Part shown: in pieces, positions 1 through 11,866 of the stretch
How positions within the stretch are numbered: position 1 is the first letter of the stretch
Layout: each line of letters starts with the position of its first letter
Source of the DNA: Macrotis lagotis
Taxonomy: Eukaryota > Chordata > Mammalia > Peramelemorphia > Peramelidae
Length of the DNA stretch: 64,000 nucleotides
Direction: 5' to 3'
Assembly: GCF_037893015.1 (NCBI RefSeq)
Contig: NC_133660.1
Span: 287,529,078-287,593,077, forward strand
Translations under genes and position numbers: made by a program
The notes under the pieces: model-generated
Told to the model about the DNA's origin: nothing
Database searches by the model: none
Seen by the model: the letters and a program-made list of their open reading frames with translations, nothing else

Positions 1-132
1 CAGGGGCCACCTGAGCTCCCGTCTTCTCCCTCCGCCTCCCTCCTGCGGCCTCTCCGGAGCCCCTCACCCTGCCTCCCTCTGGGGAGGTCGACCCTGCCCA
101 GCCACGGACTCCTCTCCCACCCTGGCCTTCAC

Positions 133-3100
133 CTGTTTCGAGCCGGGTGGTATGGAACGGGCCCAACACGTGGCAGTGATCTCCCCGGGGTGGGTTGTAC
201 CCCGGCTCAATGCCAGGGAGATGCCCATCACCGGCTGGGCCCGGAGTTCCAGCACAGAGACCTTCTCATCTGTCACGGACAGGGTCTGTTCTCCAAGGAT
301 GGAGTCGGACAGTGGCGAACGGACCTGAGGCGGAAGGAGAGCCAAAGGGGGAGGGGCTCAGGCCCCACACCTCCATCCCCTGTGCTAATTGATGCCCTGG
401 CCCAACCTTCCCACACTCCTTCTCACCTCCAAGGACGTCACCCCTGGCTCCCGTCCAACCAGGACGCTGCCACCCTCCAGAGTGGCTACTCGGGGGTCTT
501 GGACACGGGCGTGGGGTCCCACAAGGTGAGACACGTCCAGCAGCCAGTCGGGGCCCAGGAGATAAGTAAGATGGCGGCCTCCATCCTGAGGATGGGCCAC
601 AAAAGGAACGAGGAACCGGACACCGGCGCGCTGGTACTGTAACCGGCAGCCCCGGGCCCGCCGGTCTGCCTCCTCAGCTCCTTCCTCGGGCTCGGTGGGG
701 GCACTACCCAGCCAAGGACAAAAGTCAATGGAGGGGCCCCCCTCAGTCAGACTGGGCTATCCTCCTCCCTCCTCTCAAGGACAATGCCAGCCTGGTCCCC
801 TGATCCTACCCACAGTCCTTTACTCTACCCTGACCCCACTCCCTGCTCCTGAGGGCCTAGATACCAACGGCCTGTGGCCTGAATTAACTGATTACTCCAT
901 TTCATAGAATGGGTTTCTTTTAAATACTATGAAGTTTAATTTAAGCCTTTAAAACATGATTCTGAGAAGGGAGCCTTGGTTTCTGCAGACTGCCCAAGGG
1001 GTCCAGACACCCAAAAAGCAAAAAAGAACCCCTGGGGTTATAGGATCCCAGACTGGGTGGTTGGGGGGGGGGGAGTCCTAGAAATCATGAGTTAGAGTGA
1101 AGCGCAAGGAAAGTGAGCCCCAAGCTGTGCCCAGGGTCACACCTGGCCTTGGCCTTGCTAAGGGAGATGGGAAGAGCTTGGAGAACATCCACAAGATGGC
1201 AGCCCTGTTGATAAAGGGTCTTGGGGCCATGGGTTCAGTGGCCAAGCCAGGGTTTCAGAGGGATCAGAATACAGGCCCAGGGGCCTTGAGGCTGCCCATG
1301 AACCACTCTCCTATTCAAGAAGGCAGAGCCCTAAAACAGGGCAGAGATCTCCACCAGCAGCTTCTGACCAAGGGGCAGAAGAATGGGAGCTTTTGGTGAC
1401 TTCATCTTGCCCTCCCATGCCCACATCCCAGCTTGGTCCAATCCATCCAGGGAGGCCTCTTCCCAGCCCTATGCCTCTCCCAAAACCTTCTCTGGCAAGA
1501 TCCCATCTCTGTTCTGTTCCCTCCAGTGTCCAACCTGCAGAGACAGTCAGCCAGCCAGCCCAATACAACCCCTGAAATGGCCTGGCTAGCCAGGCCCTGA
1601 ACTTACCCATTGGCCGGCCCAGGGACCCTCCAGCCTCGGACTTGTTCCAGGGTAGTGTCCGTCATCTCAATTCTCAGCGGCAGCAGCGGGGCCCACACGG
1701 TCACCCGTAGTGAGGCTCGGAGCCGGCGCCACCAGAAGTCCACCTGAACGCCCTGGGCTCCCTGACTCTCCTTGCCTTCCACAAACACTTCATCACAGGT
1801 CTCTGACACCTGGAAAGAGGAGAGGGCTCAGGAGGGCAAGGGAATTGTGAAGAGGGGTTTGATGGAGAGCTGACCAGTGGTGAGAGCTGGAAGGGACTAA
1901 TCTAAACTAATTTTATGGAAGACAGGCCCACATGGGGGAAGTGATTTGACCAAGGTCATAATTCAAAGACTTCCAGCTGGAAGGAATCTCAACAAATTCA
2001 ACCTGTTCATTTTTCAAAGGGGAACATGGGGGGAATGTGTAGAGATCCCAAGGTCACAGATTTAGAGACAACACAACACAAGAGCATTGGACTTGGAACA
2101 AGGAAGACCTGGATTCAAATCCTGCCTGACACTTACTAGCTGGTTGACTCTAGCTAGACGTCATTTAATCTGTCTGCTTCAGTTTCCTCCACTATAAAAT
2201 GAGGATGTCGACTCAATGGTCTTTAGACATCTTCTATCTATGATCACCTGGAAAGAACCTCAGAGACCATCAAATTCACCTTCAAAGGAGAAAATGGCAG
2301 CTCTGGGGCAGAGGAGAGGAAGGTGACTGTACTCAAAATGATAGCAACCAGTCCTGGACCCAGGACTTTTGACTCCAAATAAACCACCTTCTTTCCACGC
2401 CATTGAAATCCACTGACGTGTCCATCATGTTTTCCCTCTCCAGACTCCTCTTAATGACATTCCAACAAGCCTGGGTTCCCATGCACACTGGTTGGGGGTG
2501 GGGGGGCAGGGTTTGGGGTAGCAAGACCATGAAGACCTGGCCGTAGCTACAACCACACACTAAGATAGGGAAGGATCAGCCAGATTCCTGAATTATCACT
2601 GTTGTTGGTGACATCGGGTTCTGTCCTAATCCATATTCCTGAAAACATAAGACCTTTCACTTGGCTCTCCAAGCTTGCTTAGAGCATCTGGACAAGGTCT
2701 GCACAAAAGGAGCCATGATGGAAAAGGGTCTTGATGCCATGGGAACGTAAATGAAAAGGACTTTAGAGGCCTTCTAGTCTGAAACCCTCATTTGACAGTT
2801 GAGGAAACTGAGGCCTGAAAGTTCATTCATCTGGCCAAGGTCACTGAGAAAATGGAAGCAGCATTTGAATCCAGGCCTTTCAGTTCCAAACCAAGTACTA
2901 TGGAGTTGACTTGAAGGAATCGGGGATGTGGAGCTGGTAGAAGAAGAAGCCACCCTTGCACAGCTGGAAGAGGGATTAGTCTTGTTCTGCTTGAACCTAG
3001 CAAGCAGAACCAGTAGCAATGGGGGATGGTCCAAAGAGGTCGATTTAGATGCTGTGAAAGAGCTGTCCAAGGTCAGAATAGGAGGTGGTAGGCTCCCCCT

Positions 3101-6100
3101 GGAAGGAGACCTTTAAGCAGACTTCCTTGTGGGGAGGATCCAGGGAGATATCTTCTGGGAGCAGTTTTCCCTCTAAAGGAGGAAGGGGCCCCATTTCTTG
3201 TAGGTCTAGAGAACTGAAGAAGAAGGCAGAGGGACAGGGCAGGAGTTGACATGCCACTCACCTGTAGGACCTGGGTGTTGGCCGACTCACAGCCCACCTG
3301 CTCGGTGACCTCCACCACAGTGCCTCCCAGCTCCACAGTGACCAGACGGATGGGAACTCTTCGGGGAATGCCAGTCAGGGGGGCAGTGTTCACCAGCTCC
3401 TCGGTCTGCAAGGTCACCCAATGGCAAGGCTAGTGACCAGGGTTCCTATGATTCTCAACTCAAGGTTTTCCTAGGGCCCAGCACACCCCTGATGCCATCT
3501 TAACAACTGTGTGGAGGTCTGACACTGAATTCTTGTTAACTGGCACCACTGATACTGGTTCCTGGGTTCTCTTGGAAAAGTCCCCTGGAAACCCACCCCT
3601 GCAGACGACTGGCACATAGAAGCCCCCCAGGGTTCTTAAGGAGCCTCCAGTACTGTCCTTGTATGCCCCTGGATCAGGAAGAAGATGAGACCCAAGGACC
3701 TGAGGCGGTGCCTATGAACAGGCACAGCCACCCTAGCCCAGCCCATGGTCTGTTACCTTTGCCATGGGGACAAGGGCCCGGATGTCCCGCTCAGACACCA
3801 GGATCTCCCACACCATCTTATCCTTCTTGGCCTCAGGGACCTGGCTTGGGTATTCCAGCTGCCATGTGATTGGACGGGTGGACGAGGTGGTTCCTGTACT
3901 GTTCTCCACAGCAAAGTCCACCCATAGGAACTCTGAGAATCCAGGTAAGCTTCTAGGAAGAGGAGAATCAAGCCAGAGAAGGCAAGGGAGGATCAGGCTG
4001 CTGCCACGCTTGGAAACCACCTTGCCCCCTTTCCCATTCCTGGTTCTTCATTCTCACCCTCAATCACATCTCCTTCCTCACATCAGATCCCAGCCTTCTT
4101 CTTTTCCCCAATACCCTAGAAGAATGCCAGAAAACAAGACCATCCTACCCTGCCCTTCCTTCTCTGGTCAGCCTTTCCTCCTTTCCCTAAAGAAGCAGTT
4201 CTCCCCTACAAGAAGTATCTTTTATCTTATCTTCCTCAGTGGATCAACCCCACTTTCATCCCCGTTCTACCTGTAATTTTCAATCACTCCCATCTACTGG
4301 CTCCTTTCCTCTTGTCTTCAAATAGACTCATGTCTACCATTTGCGGGGGGGGGGGGGGGGGGATTGCAAGACAATGGGGTTAAGTGACTTGCCCAAGGTC
4401 ACACAGCCAGGCAATTATTAAGTGCCTGAGGCTGGATTTGAACTCAGGTCCTCCTGACTCCAGGTGCTCTATCCACTGCGCCACCTAGCCGCCCTAAGTC
4501 TGCCATTTTTTACAAACCTTCAAGAGATCCTCCCATCCCCATCTATCATCACCTTGTATGTCTTTGGCTTCTCTCTGACAAACTCTTTGAAAGAGTCATC
4601 TCTACTGGTGTCTTTCTCTCCTCCAAGCTCTCTATTATCTGGCTTTCACCTAATTCCTCAACTGAGAGTCCTCCTCCAAAGTCATGACAGAGGGCAGCTA
4701 GGTGGCGCAGTGGATAGAGCATTGACCCTGGAGTCAGGAGGACCTGAGTTCAAATCCTGCCTCAGACACTTAATAATTGCCTGGCTGTGTGACCCTGGGC
4801 AAGTCATTTAACCCCATTGACTTAAATAAATAAAAAAAATTAAAAACAAAGTCATGGCAGATCTCTGTGTGGTCAACCCAAATGACCTTTTCTTAGGCTG
4901 TGTCTTTCTTGACCTTCCTGCAGCCTCTAACACCATTGTCCTCCTCCTGGATTCTTTCCTCCCCTGCTCTCTCTGACTTCTCCCCCAATCTCCCCCACCT
5001 GACCTCTCCTCAGCCTCCCTTTCTGGATCATCTAGTAGGTGTGTTCACAGACCATTGTGGACATTCTACTTTGTCCCTCTGCTCTCAGAAGTTCACAGTT
5101 CTCGCTATGCAGCAGACACTCCAACCTACAGAGTCTACCTTGGACTTTCTCTTGAGTTCTGGTCCCCAATCACCAGTTACTTGTTGAACTTCTCAAACTG
5201 GGAGTTATCCCAGACTCCATATATCTGAAGCAAAATTTGTGGCCTTTGGCCTTCCAGGCCCCAACCCTCCATCCCTCTCCCAAGCTTTCCTGCTCCTGTT
5301 CAAGATACCACGGTCCTCCTGCTCACCCTTTCTTCTGAACTCCTCCCCCACTCCCCCATATCTGGTCCTTCTACGTGCACAACACTGCCTCCCATCTTAA
5401 GCCACCATCTTAATTCAGACCCTCATGTCCACACTTGCCTAGCTTGTTGGGCTTCTAATTGCCCTCCCTGCACCTCAAGTCTCTCCCCGCTCCAATTCAT
5501 CTTCTGGGCAGCTGCCAAGATTTTCTTACTGCACAAGTTTGACCACGTCACCCTTCTCCCCATTGGCTCCCTTGGACCCCCAGATAGAAAGTCCTCTCTG
5601 AGACAGCCCCACCCCTTTCAACCTTTTCCAGTCTTTGAACATATATCTCCTCCCTACAAACTCTACTGGTCTGTTTGCCAGTTTGCCACCTCCATGTTTC
5701 GGCATCAGTCATCCCATACCTTCACCTGTCTCCTGAAATCACCAGCTTCCTTCAAGGCAAGACTCAAGATTTGCTTCTGGGAAAGGCCTTTCCTGATCCC
5801 GCCCAGCTGCTCATGTCCTCCCTCTTCCAAAGTACCTTGGAATCATTTTGTACGAATCTTATACCTAATCATTCACATATGGAGTTTGTCTACCTATGAG
5901 AACACAAGCTCCTTCAGGGAAGGAACAATATTTCTTTTGTCTTAGTAGCCCAGCTGCCCCCCTCCTTGGCTGGCACAGAGGCAAACACATACACCTCTGG
6001 GATGGGGAGGGCCAGTCCTACCTGGTGTCTGACCCTGCAGACCCAGTGACTTGGCAGGTGATGAGCACTGTGTGATGTTTAGAGCCTTTTAATTTTTCCA

Positions 6101-9100
6101 GTTTGGCTGTCCATAGGGAGGGGTGAGCAGGACGGGCAGCTATCACTTGTAGCCCCTTCTTGACCTTGATCCTAGAGAAGATGAGGAGGTGGCAACCAGA
6201 GTCACTTATCTGTGTCAGTATTGACACAAGCCTTGGAGGGAAGGGAGTAGATGGGAAACAGAGGACACAGCTCTCATTGTCAGGGGACAAAAGGTCAGAA
6301 TAGGGAGAGAAGAGGTGTGTGCAAGAACCAATTCACAAATGAGAGCCAAGTGGGCATAGCAACCGAACAGCTGCCAGTACTCTTAACACTGGATATGGGG
6401 TGGGGTGTAGAGTAGAGTAGGGGGACAGTCATTGGATCTCAGGTCTGAGCTGGAGGAGATCTCGGAACCCAGAACAGAGAATGTCAGAGAGAGGAAGGAG
6501 GTTAAGACACATGGAACATGGAACATGCGAGTGGGGAGGGCCCTTAGGACATGGGATGTTAGAGCTGAAAGGAATCTCAGAACAGACCTTGGGCTAGAAG
6601 GGAGAGGAGATCACAGACACAGGAGTCCAGACTGCTTCCAATTCAGGCAGCCTCAACTAAGCCTGGGCCCCCAACCCACCTCTCTTCTCTGCCTACATAT
6701 GCTCATTTGGGGATCCCATCAGCTGGTTCTTGAGACTAGAAAAGCTAACACAAAGGAATGGGATGGTGGGGGGGGGGGTGCTATCCCCAGAAGACTCACC
6801 AGAGAGTTAGGGAGTTATCAGTAAAGTTGTGTCTCAGCAGGATGGTGGTGTTGAAAGACTGCCCAGGTCTCACGGCAGCATCAGACACTCTTAGGCGGAC
6901 GGCATCATCCAGGGGTACCTCTTGCTGGCGAGGGGGATCAGCCCGCTGGATCTCAACCCATCCTACGGGCAGGGGTCGATCTGGGGGAACCCCCTCCCCA
7001 GGTGGGGCACACTGTCTGGGGTCCTCTGCTGCCAGCTCCAAGGTATAGGCCAGTTCAGCCTTGGTGGTCGCGGTGTTCGAGAACCAATGCCGGGGGAATT
7101 CCATCTCCACTACGCAAGCACCCAGGGATGGCTGGAGATGGGAGAGGAAGCCTCAGTCTGAGCTGGAACCCCCACCTTGGGAGACCCGATCATTCCAAAG
7201 GGAACTAAATTCCAGCAGAGCCTGGCTCTCACCTCCTTTCTGTTCAACCCACCCCATCACAGTACCTCCCAGGAGTGGATGAAGACCCTGTTCTCCTACT
7301 CAGCCTTTCAGTCCTCCCATCCCTAGAATGACCCCTCCCCACCCCCAAGGCCACAGGCAGGGGAGGGGGTCCCACTCACTTGGAAGCGACAAGCCTGGTG
7401 TATGGTGCCCAGAGGATGGATGGCATGGAGCCGGGCACAAGGAAGATTTCGGGGGCCAGGCTGCCAGTCCTGCCCTTTGAGGTAGAAGAGGACCCGGGCA
7501 TGGGGTTCCAGCGGTGTGAGGACAGGCTCCACTGACACAGCCCGAACATCCCAGGTGGCAAGAATACCGCTAGGCTCCGTGGCCCAGACTGGCACGGCCT
7601 AGAGGGCAGAAAGAAGACACTGAGTGGGGAGGGAAAGGTTCGAGAAGTCAGACTTTGGCACCAGAATAGCAGACTCCAAATCCAGTTGGGGAAGAGGACC
7701 CTGAGAAGGAATCTGGTCCAATGACCTCATTTTTACACTGGAGAAAACTGATGGGCAAATGACTCAGCCAAGATCACAAATGCAGTTGAACTTCAGAGGT
7801 AGGATCTGAATCCAGGTCCCTCTTTTTCCAAGTGGATACACCTGTTTCTCCTGTGCAGTTTTGGCTCTGGAACCTCTCTCCCCTTGCCACTCCCACCTCC
7901 CAGCACTTGCCCCTGAGGGGCAGCCCCCTTACCTGCTGGGTAGTGAAGGGTGGGTAGGAAGCCTGAAGGAGAGGCTGAGCTCTGGGCTGTGGCTGGAGGA
8001 GCAGGAAGGTCTCAGAACGGGAGCCCAGTGAGGAGTTGGCGGGAGGATAACGCCCAATCTGCTGCAGGCGGAAATACTCTGGGGAGTCTAAGAGTTCCAG
8101 AGTAACTGGCAGGTAAATAGGATCAGGGGGTTCCGTGTCTCCACTCCCTGGGAGGGGACAGAGCAGAGAGGGGGTCATTTATCAGGGTGGAGACAGAGGA
8201 AGCCAGTGGACCCTGCAAACAGTGGGCTCCTAGGAAGGCATCACAAACAAACCACCCCTGGGTCAGAGCTCCACCTGAACATCCTGTGTGGTGTATCCAG
8301 TGACAGGGAGCTCACTACTTCCCCAGGCAGTCCATTCAGATCAGAGCCAAGACATGGGGAAGGCCCCAGGCAGAAAGGTCAGGGGTAGGGAGCCCTAGGA
8401 CCACACCTCTTCTCCAGTCTTGATGTTCAGGATGCATCTGTGTCCTTTACAACTCATTCCTTCTCCCCCGCCCCAGCCCCCCAGGTCTCCTGCTGCTTTC
8501 CTTGGTTTTACTTCTGGCTGAGCTGAGAAGGTAAGATGACTGGGGCTCCTGAGGCTCCCTCCTCTTCAGAAATGACAATGATTGCCCTATCTGTAGAACT
8601 TGCTTCACACACAAGCCCTTCGGGTCCCGTTTAAGGGGCAAGAGAAATTATGATCTCTATTTACTAGACAAGGAAAAAGTGCAGAACAGGGCAAGGTTCA
8701 GCACCAAGACATGAACACCCTCTCCTTTAAGACTTGGGGTGCCTACCCTTCTAGAAGGTGAGGTAGGCAAGAAAATAGGGCTACAAGACTTGATTTTTAA
8801 TTCTGGCTAGACGAGGGAGGTATGGCTTGGCATTCGTGCATCTGGGGGGGGAACCTGGGGGTCTTGGTGGACCACAAACTTAATGAGTCAATAGTGTGAT
8901 GTGGCACCCCAAAAGATGATATAATTCAAGGCTGCTTTAAGAAAGACCCGGAGTAGGGTGGCTAAGTGGTGCTTGGATTCAGGAGTACCTGAATTCAAAT
9001 CCAGCCTCAGATACTTAATAATGACCTAGCCGTGTGGCCTTGGGTGAGACACTTAATCCCATTGCCTTGCAAAAAAAAAAAAAACCAACTAAAAAAAAGG

Positions 9101-11423
9101 CCCAGAGCCCAGGACTAGGGAGGTGGGAGTCTGCCACCCTGTGCCCTGGTCAGATCTCATCTGGAAAGGATTATTTATGAGCTAGAGAATGTCCAAGGGA
9201 GAGCAGCCTGGAGAGTGAATGGCTCTGAGTCCGGGTCCTATTTGGATGGGTCTGACCAAAAAGGGCTGATAAGTTGGAAGAAGGGTTCACTTGGCTATGT
9301 TTGCTCCCAGAGGCAGAATGGCTGGAAGTGACAAAGAGGGCAAGGGCTTGGTGTCAGGAAAAGCTTTCTAATGAGAGCTGAGTTCCGCCTGCCCTGGAAG
9401 ACTTCAAGCCAGTCTAGATGCCCCCTCCCCCAGATTCGGTTCCAAGGGAGCCTTTGTTCAGGGGCAGGTTGGACTAGATGTCTGCGTGGGCCACTCACTC
9501 CCCTTTCTGAGCCTCAACTTTCCCATCCGTAAAGGAAGGATAATAACACCCGCCTTCCCTGCCTCTGGGGTAAGTTATGGGGAGGATCCAATGATGGGGG
9601 CTGGTGGATGGGAGAAGTACTTTCAAAGGCTTGCCCGAGGGGCAGGGTTGACGACTGCTCTGCTTCACAGGGTCCAGAGGGAGGGGAGCAGGGGGTTCAA
9701 AGATGCCGCCTTGAGGATCTTCAGCCCCTCCAGGAAGGAGGGAAGGCCATGTCCGTGATGGCGTGCCCCTCTCTTTCTCCAGGTCCTGGGGTTCGGTGGG
9801 GAACAGGTGGATGGGGCCATAAAGGAGGCCCTGCCACCAGGCCACATTACCCAGCTCAGGAGAAGCTTCCAACTTCAGGCTGGGCTACTGTCCTTGGGGC
9901 TTCCCATCTGCCCCACAACGGGATCATCCTGCTGAGTTCCCTGGGGAAGGCTCAGGCCCTCCAGTCCCAATTCTGCCCTCCCCACCCTGCCACAGAGAGA
10001 GAAACAGGGGTGCTGCTCCCCGCCCCAGTCACAGAGACATCATGGTCCCTCCACAAGGAAGGGGCAAGTGTTTGATCTGTTTGATCCCACCTGTCTAGCA
10101 GGTGGGTGAGGGCCCTTCCTCCCTGAGGGTGATGTCCACCTTCTTTCTCTCCTTCCCTCCCACTAGGAAGCAGAGGCCCCGTGAAGCCCAGGTGGAAGGA
10201 AGGATGCTGACCCAGGGGCCCTCCCAGGAGCAGAAGACACAAGAGACAGACCAGGGGAGGCTCCCACATCAGAAAATGTAGGGGGGCCGGACCGCCATGA
10301 ATTAGGACCCCTTGGGAGACACGGAGCAGTCCAAACCAAGGGGTTTTCCTGGGGTAGGAGCTAAGAAAGAAGGCAGCGCCTGACAGTCTGAGGTATCTGG
10401 GGGAAGAAGGGGTGAACCCCCAAACCAGAGGTGTCTGAGGGAAAGAATGATCCGACCCCCTGAGGCCACAGGTGGCAGAGAGAAAAGAAGGATCGGACCC
10501 CGGAGGCCAGGGACGAAGGGAGGGGAAGAAGGGTCGGACCCCGGGAGGCCAGAGTGGGCTGGGGGGAATGATCGGACCCCGGAGGCCAGGGTGGGCTGGG
10601 GGGAATGATCGGACCCCGGAGGCCAGAGGTGGCTGGGGAAAGGATCGGACCCCGGGGGGCCAGAGTGCGCTGGGGGGAATGATCGGACCCCGGAGGCCAG
10701 AGTGGGCTGGGGGGAATGATCGGACCCCGGGGGCCAGAGTGGGCTGGGGGGAATGATCGGACCCCGGAGGCCAGAGGTGGCTGGGGAAAGGATCGGACCC
10801 CGGGGGCCAGAGTGTGCTGGGGGAATGATCGGACCCCGGAGGCCAGAGTGCGCTGGGGGGAATGATCGGACCCCGGAGGCCAGGGTGGGCTGGGGGGAAA
10901 GGATCGGACCCCGGGGGCCAGAGTGCGCTGGGGGGAATGATCGGAACCCCGGAGGCCAGAGTGGGCTGGGGAAAGGATCGGGCCCCGGGGGCCAGGGACG
11001 AATGGAGGGGAAGAAGGGTCGGACCCCGGAGGCCACAGGTGGCTGGGGGGAAACAACGCTCCGCCCCCCAAAGACCAGAGGTGGCTGGGGAAGAAGGATC
11101 GGATCCCCGGGGGCCAGAACGTAAGGGGAGCAAGAGGTCGGCCCCCGGGGGCCAGAGGTGGCCGGGGAAAGCCGGACCGGCCCCCGGGGGCCAGAGGTCC
11201 CCGGGCAGGAGGGAGGCCGGCCGGGGACCCTGGCGGCGGGGGCCGGGTCCAGGCCAGCGCTCCCCGAGCCCGCAGCCCATTCGCGTCCGCGGACCCCGCA
11301 GCCCGCCCGGGGCTCCCCCGCTCCGCCCGGGGCCCCCTCACCTCGCACGGTCTCCAGCGCCAGCAGGGCCAGCCAGAGGCGGCCGAGCCCGGGCCGCGCG
11401 CTCCGGGGGCCGCCGGCGCCCAT
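133..11423 (-). CDS. TMEM132A: TMEM132A, exons 1-10 (3' end off the left edge)
   Basis: Single-pass membrane protein of the TMEM132 family (also known as the BiP/GRP78-binding HSPA5BP1), linked in the literature to Wnt/WLS trafficking and neural tube closure. Coding exons on the minus strand: 11342-11423, 7933-8147, 7380-7598, 6800-7131, 6022-6171, 3757-3952, 3262-3405, 1607-1809, 427-703, 133-324. All have GT-AG borders and consistent phase, giving 670 residues of a protein of about 1,020. Landmarks matching the human protein include YLPVTLELLDSPEYFR, ARVLFYLKGQDW, LRHNFT, KDKMVWEILVSERDIRAL, GCESANTQVLQ and DFWWRRLRASLR. Sequons at NSS, NTT, NFT and NST fit an extracellular domain. The missing final exon should carry the transmembrane segment and tail. 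Exon 6 begins at an AG upstream of a tempting in-exon AG; phase and homology decide it. Confidence 0.97.
704..1606. other. TMEM132A intron 8
   Basis: Gene-free. From 905 to about 1035 there is a remnant of an interspersed repeat also seen near 24,500, 61,400 and, in reverse, 21,540: an AT-rich stretch, then a TTCTGAGAAGG-like motif, then a 'gactgcc' plus 'gggtcc' motif. It looks like an old non-autonomous DNA transposon, but I cannot name the family. Nothing else is seen. Confidence 0.5.
1810..3261. other. TMEM132A intron 7 with two MIR copies
   Basis: Contains a plus-strand MIR/CORE-SINE at about 2070-2255 (B-box-like 'gattcaaatcc', then 'agctggttgac' and a 'tcagtttcc...taaaatgagg' tail) and a minus-strand MIR at about 2770-2905 ('gaggaaactgaggc', then 'aaggtcac', then 'tttgaatccagg'). 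The rest shows no recognisable feature. Confidence 0.7.
4345..4494 (-). mobile_element. Marsupial tRNA-headed CORE-SINE
   Basis: Reads on the minus strand from a tRNA-like head (box A in 'ggtggcgcagtgg', box B around 'gagttcaaatcc') through the CORE ('gtgtgaccttgggcaagtcac') to a tail that in this copy is an 18-base G/C run at 4345-4362 instead of A/T. Near-identical flanks at 4332-4342 and 4498-4508 (gtctaccattt / gtctgccattt) look like a target-site duplication inside the older L2. Confidence 0.9.
4692..4846 (+). mobile_element. Marsupial tRNA-headed CORE-SINE with target-site duplication
   Basis: Full-length copy, from the 'gggcagctaggtggcgcag' head to an A-rich tail. Flanked by aaagtcatgacag (4678-4690) and aaagtcatggcag (after the tail), a 13-bp target-site duplication with one change. 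Inserted in the same L2 as the 4345 copy but in opposite orientation. Confidence 0.93.
6172..6799. other. TMEM132A intron 4
   Basis: No gene or clear repeat. It holds a short G run at about 6766-6778 and a purine-rich stretch (about 6440-6620) with loosely repeated 'ggaacatg' and 'ggaatctcagaac' motifs of a kind also seen near 59,820. That may be a degraded interspersed repeat, but I cannot assign it. Confidence 0.4.
7599..7932. other. TMEM132A intron 2 with MIR fragment
   Basis: A minus-strand MIR remnant lies at about 7700-7850, with 'ggagaaaactgatgggcaaatgactcagccaagatcac' style spacing and 'gaatccaggtcc'. Nothing else is seen. Confidence 0.55.
8148..11341. other. TMEM132A intron 1
   Basis: The largest intron in this part of the gene. 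Contains a plus-strand CORE-SINE at about 8957-9100 (head degraded, tail of As), a MIR 3' half at about 9507-9640, and the 37-bp minisatellite at about 10,370-11,210 that reaches to within about 130 bp of exon 1. Long open frames over the minisatellite on both strands are a by-product of the repeat and not genes. Confidence 0.75.
10370..11210. repeat. 37-bp GC-rich minisatellite, about 22 units
   Basis: Unit anchor 'gaatgatcgg' or 'aaaggatcgg' recurs at 10566, 10603, 10640, 10677, 10714 and 10751, a spacing of exactly 37 bp. Each unit reads gatcggaccccgg, then a ggccag block, then a gtgggctggggg block. Units are most alike between about 10,560 and 10,980 and decay toward both ends, where insertions such as 'aggggaagaaggg' appear. 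Each unit carries several CpGs and G-runs, so it contributes to the CpG island of TMEM132A. Unit number is an estimate from length divided by period. Confidence 0.93.
11342..11423 (-). CDS. TMEM132A: TMEM132A exon 1: start codon and signal peptide
   Basis: The start codon is at 11423-11421 and is followed by an arginine-bearing stretch and a hydrophobic core (LWLALLALETV), a signal peptide read. The exon ends in phase 1 at a GTGAG donor and joins exon 2 (from 8147) to read R-G-S-G-D-T-E. The exon lies in very GC-rich DNA. Residues downstream of the donor in the same frame are minisatellite intron and are not protein. The exact ATG is inferred from the position of the hydrophobic core, since this part is poorly conserved with human. 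Confidence 0.88.
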
Positions 11424-11866
11424 GCCGCCCGCCCGGCCCCGCAGCCCCGGGGCCGCCGCCGCTCCGCGCCCGCAGACAATGGAGCCCGAGCGGGCGGGCG
11501 CGGGGGAGGGGCCGGCCGGACGCCCCGCCCCGCCCCGCCCCCCGGGGCCGGGAGGGGAGCCGGGGCGCGGGGAGCAGGGGGGGTCCGGCAGCGGGGCGCC
11601 GGGCGGGGACAATGGGGGCCCCCGCGCGTGTGCACGGGCGCCCCGGGAGAAGCTGGCGGGGGGGCGTGGACCCGCGTGGGCGGGAGCGTGCGCACGTGCG
11701 CCGGGACCTAGGGGGCCACAAACGCGCAAGTGGGAGAAAACGCGCGGGGCGCACAAATAGGGGTGCACGAGGGAGCGCGGGGGGGAGGGCTCGCCCTGGC
11801 CCCAGCCAGGCCCCTCTGCCTCTGCGCAGGCGCAGCGGCGCGGGGGGGCGGGCCTGCGCCCCTCCA

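Larger units (their letters stand above)
4030..5990 (+). mobile_element. L2/CR1-clade LINE, old and degraded
   Basis: The stretch around 4880-4940 translates to an eroded form of the LINE reverse-transcriptase motif 'LDLSAAFDTIDH' (FLDLPAASNTI is readable). The DNA from about 5450 to 5990 has the typical L2 3' layout: a 'gaccacgtcacccttctcccc' core, 'tggctccct', 'cctttcctgatcc', then 'cacaagctccttcagggaagg' near the 3' end. Frame breaks are scattered throughout, so it is long dead. Boundaries are approximate. Confidence 0.7.
3953..6021. other. TMEM132A intron 5: L2 copy split by two SINEs
   Basis: A long intron filled by an old L2-clade LINE on the plus strand, antisense to the gene, into which two CORE-SINEs have inserted at 4345-4494 and 4692-4846. 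No exon is missed here: exon 5 ends at 6022 and exon 6 starts at 3952 in matching phase. Confidence 0.75.

Noticed and set aside
3923-3935. An AG inside TMEM132A exon 6 as its acceptor
   Set aside because: Using it breaks phase with exon 5. The AG at 3954-3953 gives phase 2 and restores the conserved residues before SEFLWVDF.
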